DNA of 64,000 bases from the NCBI GenBank assembly GCA_943736015.1, contig OX031059.1, forward strand, positions 49,425,159 to 49,489,158, in the 5' to 3' direction. The translations under genes and the position numbers were made by a program. The notes beneath the pieces are model-generated. The model was given only the letters and a program-made list of their open reading frames with translations, did not search any database and was not told the DNA's origin. Below are positions 63,234 to 64,000 of the stretch, in pieces. This DNA is from Tridacna crocea. Its lineage: Eukaryota > Mollusca > Bivalvia > Cardiida > Cardiidae. Position 1 is the stretch's first letter. Every line of letters starts with the position of its first letter.

Positions 63234-63320
63234 TCACATCATTGGGCCATACTGAAATAGTCCCCTGCACATGCCTTCAATCTGGATAGGTCTGAAATTT
63301 TGTTGTGAAGCAGAGGTTAA
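63234..63320 (+). mobile_element. Symmetric-type palindromic MITE, right part
   Basis: CCTGCACATGCCTTCAATC, GGATAGGTCTGAAATTTTG, GAAGCAGAGGTTAA: the long-flank terminus, consistent with being the far half of the copy starting at 62131. Confidence 0.6.
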
Positions 63321-63511
63321 CCCTTTCTCAAACAAGCCCTGGTTTTTACGTCTTTGCAGTAAAAGTCTCGTAACGAGCAATTTCTCCTTTTCCCACAGTG
63401 TTTTCTACCCTGTTTGAGATCTTTCTCGCATTTTCTCCAAATCTAGAATTGTCGTCTGCAAACTCTTTTGGTTTGGAAGAGTCCAAAATCTGTCGTTTGG
63501 GAAGGGGTTAA
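63317..63511 (+). mobile_element. TTAA palindromic MITE, B, left arm deleted
   Basis: TTAA 63317-63320 and 63508-63511. TTGCAGTAAAAGTCT joins CGTAACGAGCAATTTCTCC, so the left arm is lost and the right arm is intact. Downstream TATATTGTGTGGTAACGGG is a remnant of an A copy it may sit in. Confidence 0.88.
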
Positions 63512-63843
63512 AGTCTATATTGTGTGGTAACGGGTTAACCTTGATCCTTATAAGTTTTCCCTATTTTCATGGTTACATCCTGCTAATTTTGCTGCAAGGT
63601 GACAAGGTCAGCTTCCATGATGTAACCTTTTTGTCGGAATATTTGCAGTCTGCATGAAAAACTCTTATCAAAGGATTAATACTACATCATAACAAAAAAA
63701 GATTATTAGATGGTACATTTCAAGCAGTTTGATCTTAATCAAAAACAAATAAATTCACACATAAGACTTGAAGGATAAAATGCAAGTTGTTTATCTGACC
63801 GAATTTTCAAACAGGAAAAATAAACAATGATTACGCTACACAC

Positions 63844-64000
63844 TTAACCCTTTACCTCACAAGGCATTTTTATGGTATCTCTAATTGACCCTAAATATCA
63901 GCAAGGATGAATCTGTTTCTTATGTGTATATGACACCTTTTGATAGCATAGAAAACATTGTGGCAAAAGGTGAAATTGCTCGTCACGAGCAATTTCACCT
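63844..64000 (+). mobile_element. TTAA palindromic MITE, C, cut by window end
   Basis: TTAA 63844-63847. Same C flanks as at 26684 with few differences over the shared 150 bases. Palindrome starts at about 63951 with GTGGCAAAAGGTGAAATTGC and centre CTCGTCACGAG. Confidence 0.9.

Overview
This window is animal nuclear DNA, most likely from a bivalve mollusc. It is AT-rich and intron-dominated, with no bacterial-style operons. It is packed with short non-autonomous transposons, tRNA-derived SINEs and tandem-core elements (ends such as AACAAGAGGGCC, a GAGCTAA terminus, GGAC-type microsatellite tails) of the kind I associate with heterodont clams. The species assignment is inference from repeat style only.

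The only host gene I can support is on the minus strand. Three consecutive protein-kinase exons lie at 45400-45521, 41462-41510 and 9191-9340. They join in frame across canonical splice sites and encode beta3 lysine to HRD catalytic loop of a TESK-type kinase (LIMK/TESK family; HRDLTSK loop). The two complete introns are about 3.9 kb and 32.1 kb. The glycine-loop exons (expected above 45.5 kb) and the DFG and later exons (expected below 9.2 kb) were not found, so the whole window probably lies inside this one gene.

Nearly everything else is mobile DNA. The dominant signal is a roughly 220-235 bp MITE family, about 80 recognisable copies by eye, with TTAA at both ends, CCC...GGG termini and a central 67-bp near-perfect palindrome centred on GTNAC. 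Three subfamilies (A, B, C) differ in sequence but keep the two palindrome arms matched. Several copies sit inside older copies exactly at a TTAA, which supports piggyBac-like TTAA targeting; no piggyBac transposase was found here.

Other layers are: (i) six elements with shared ends (5' AACAAGAGGGCC-type, 3' hairpin ending GAGCTAA) carrying one of two unrelated tandem cores, a 145-bp satellite or a roughly 160-bp unit (9.7-13.1, 17-18.8, 23.2-24.9, 55.4-56.4, 60.8-62.1, 62.3-63.2 kb); (ii) an inverted pair of another tandem-core element with GGGC-rich ends (13.7-15.5 and 46.2-47.6 kb); (iii) tandem-core elements with GGAC microsatellite tails (4.7-6.35 and 51.3-52.6 kb); (iv) a mariner relic (34.8-39.4 kb) split by a 4-kb TA-flanked insertion; (v) a pogo/Tigger-type non-autonomous element (17.0-18.3 kb); (vi) at least six tRNA-derived SINE copies; and (vii) foldback hairpins. 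Most open reading frames in the window are by-products of these repeats.
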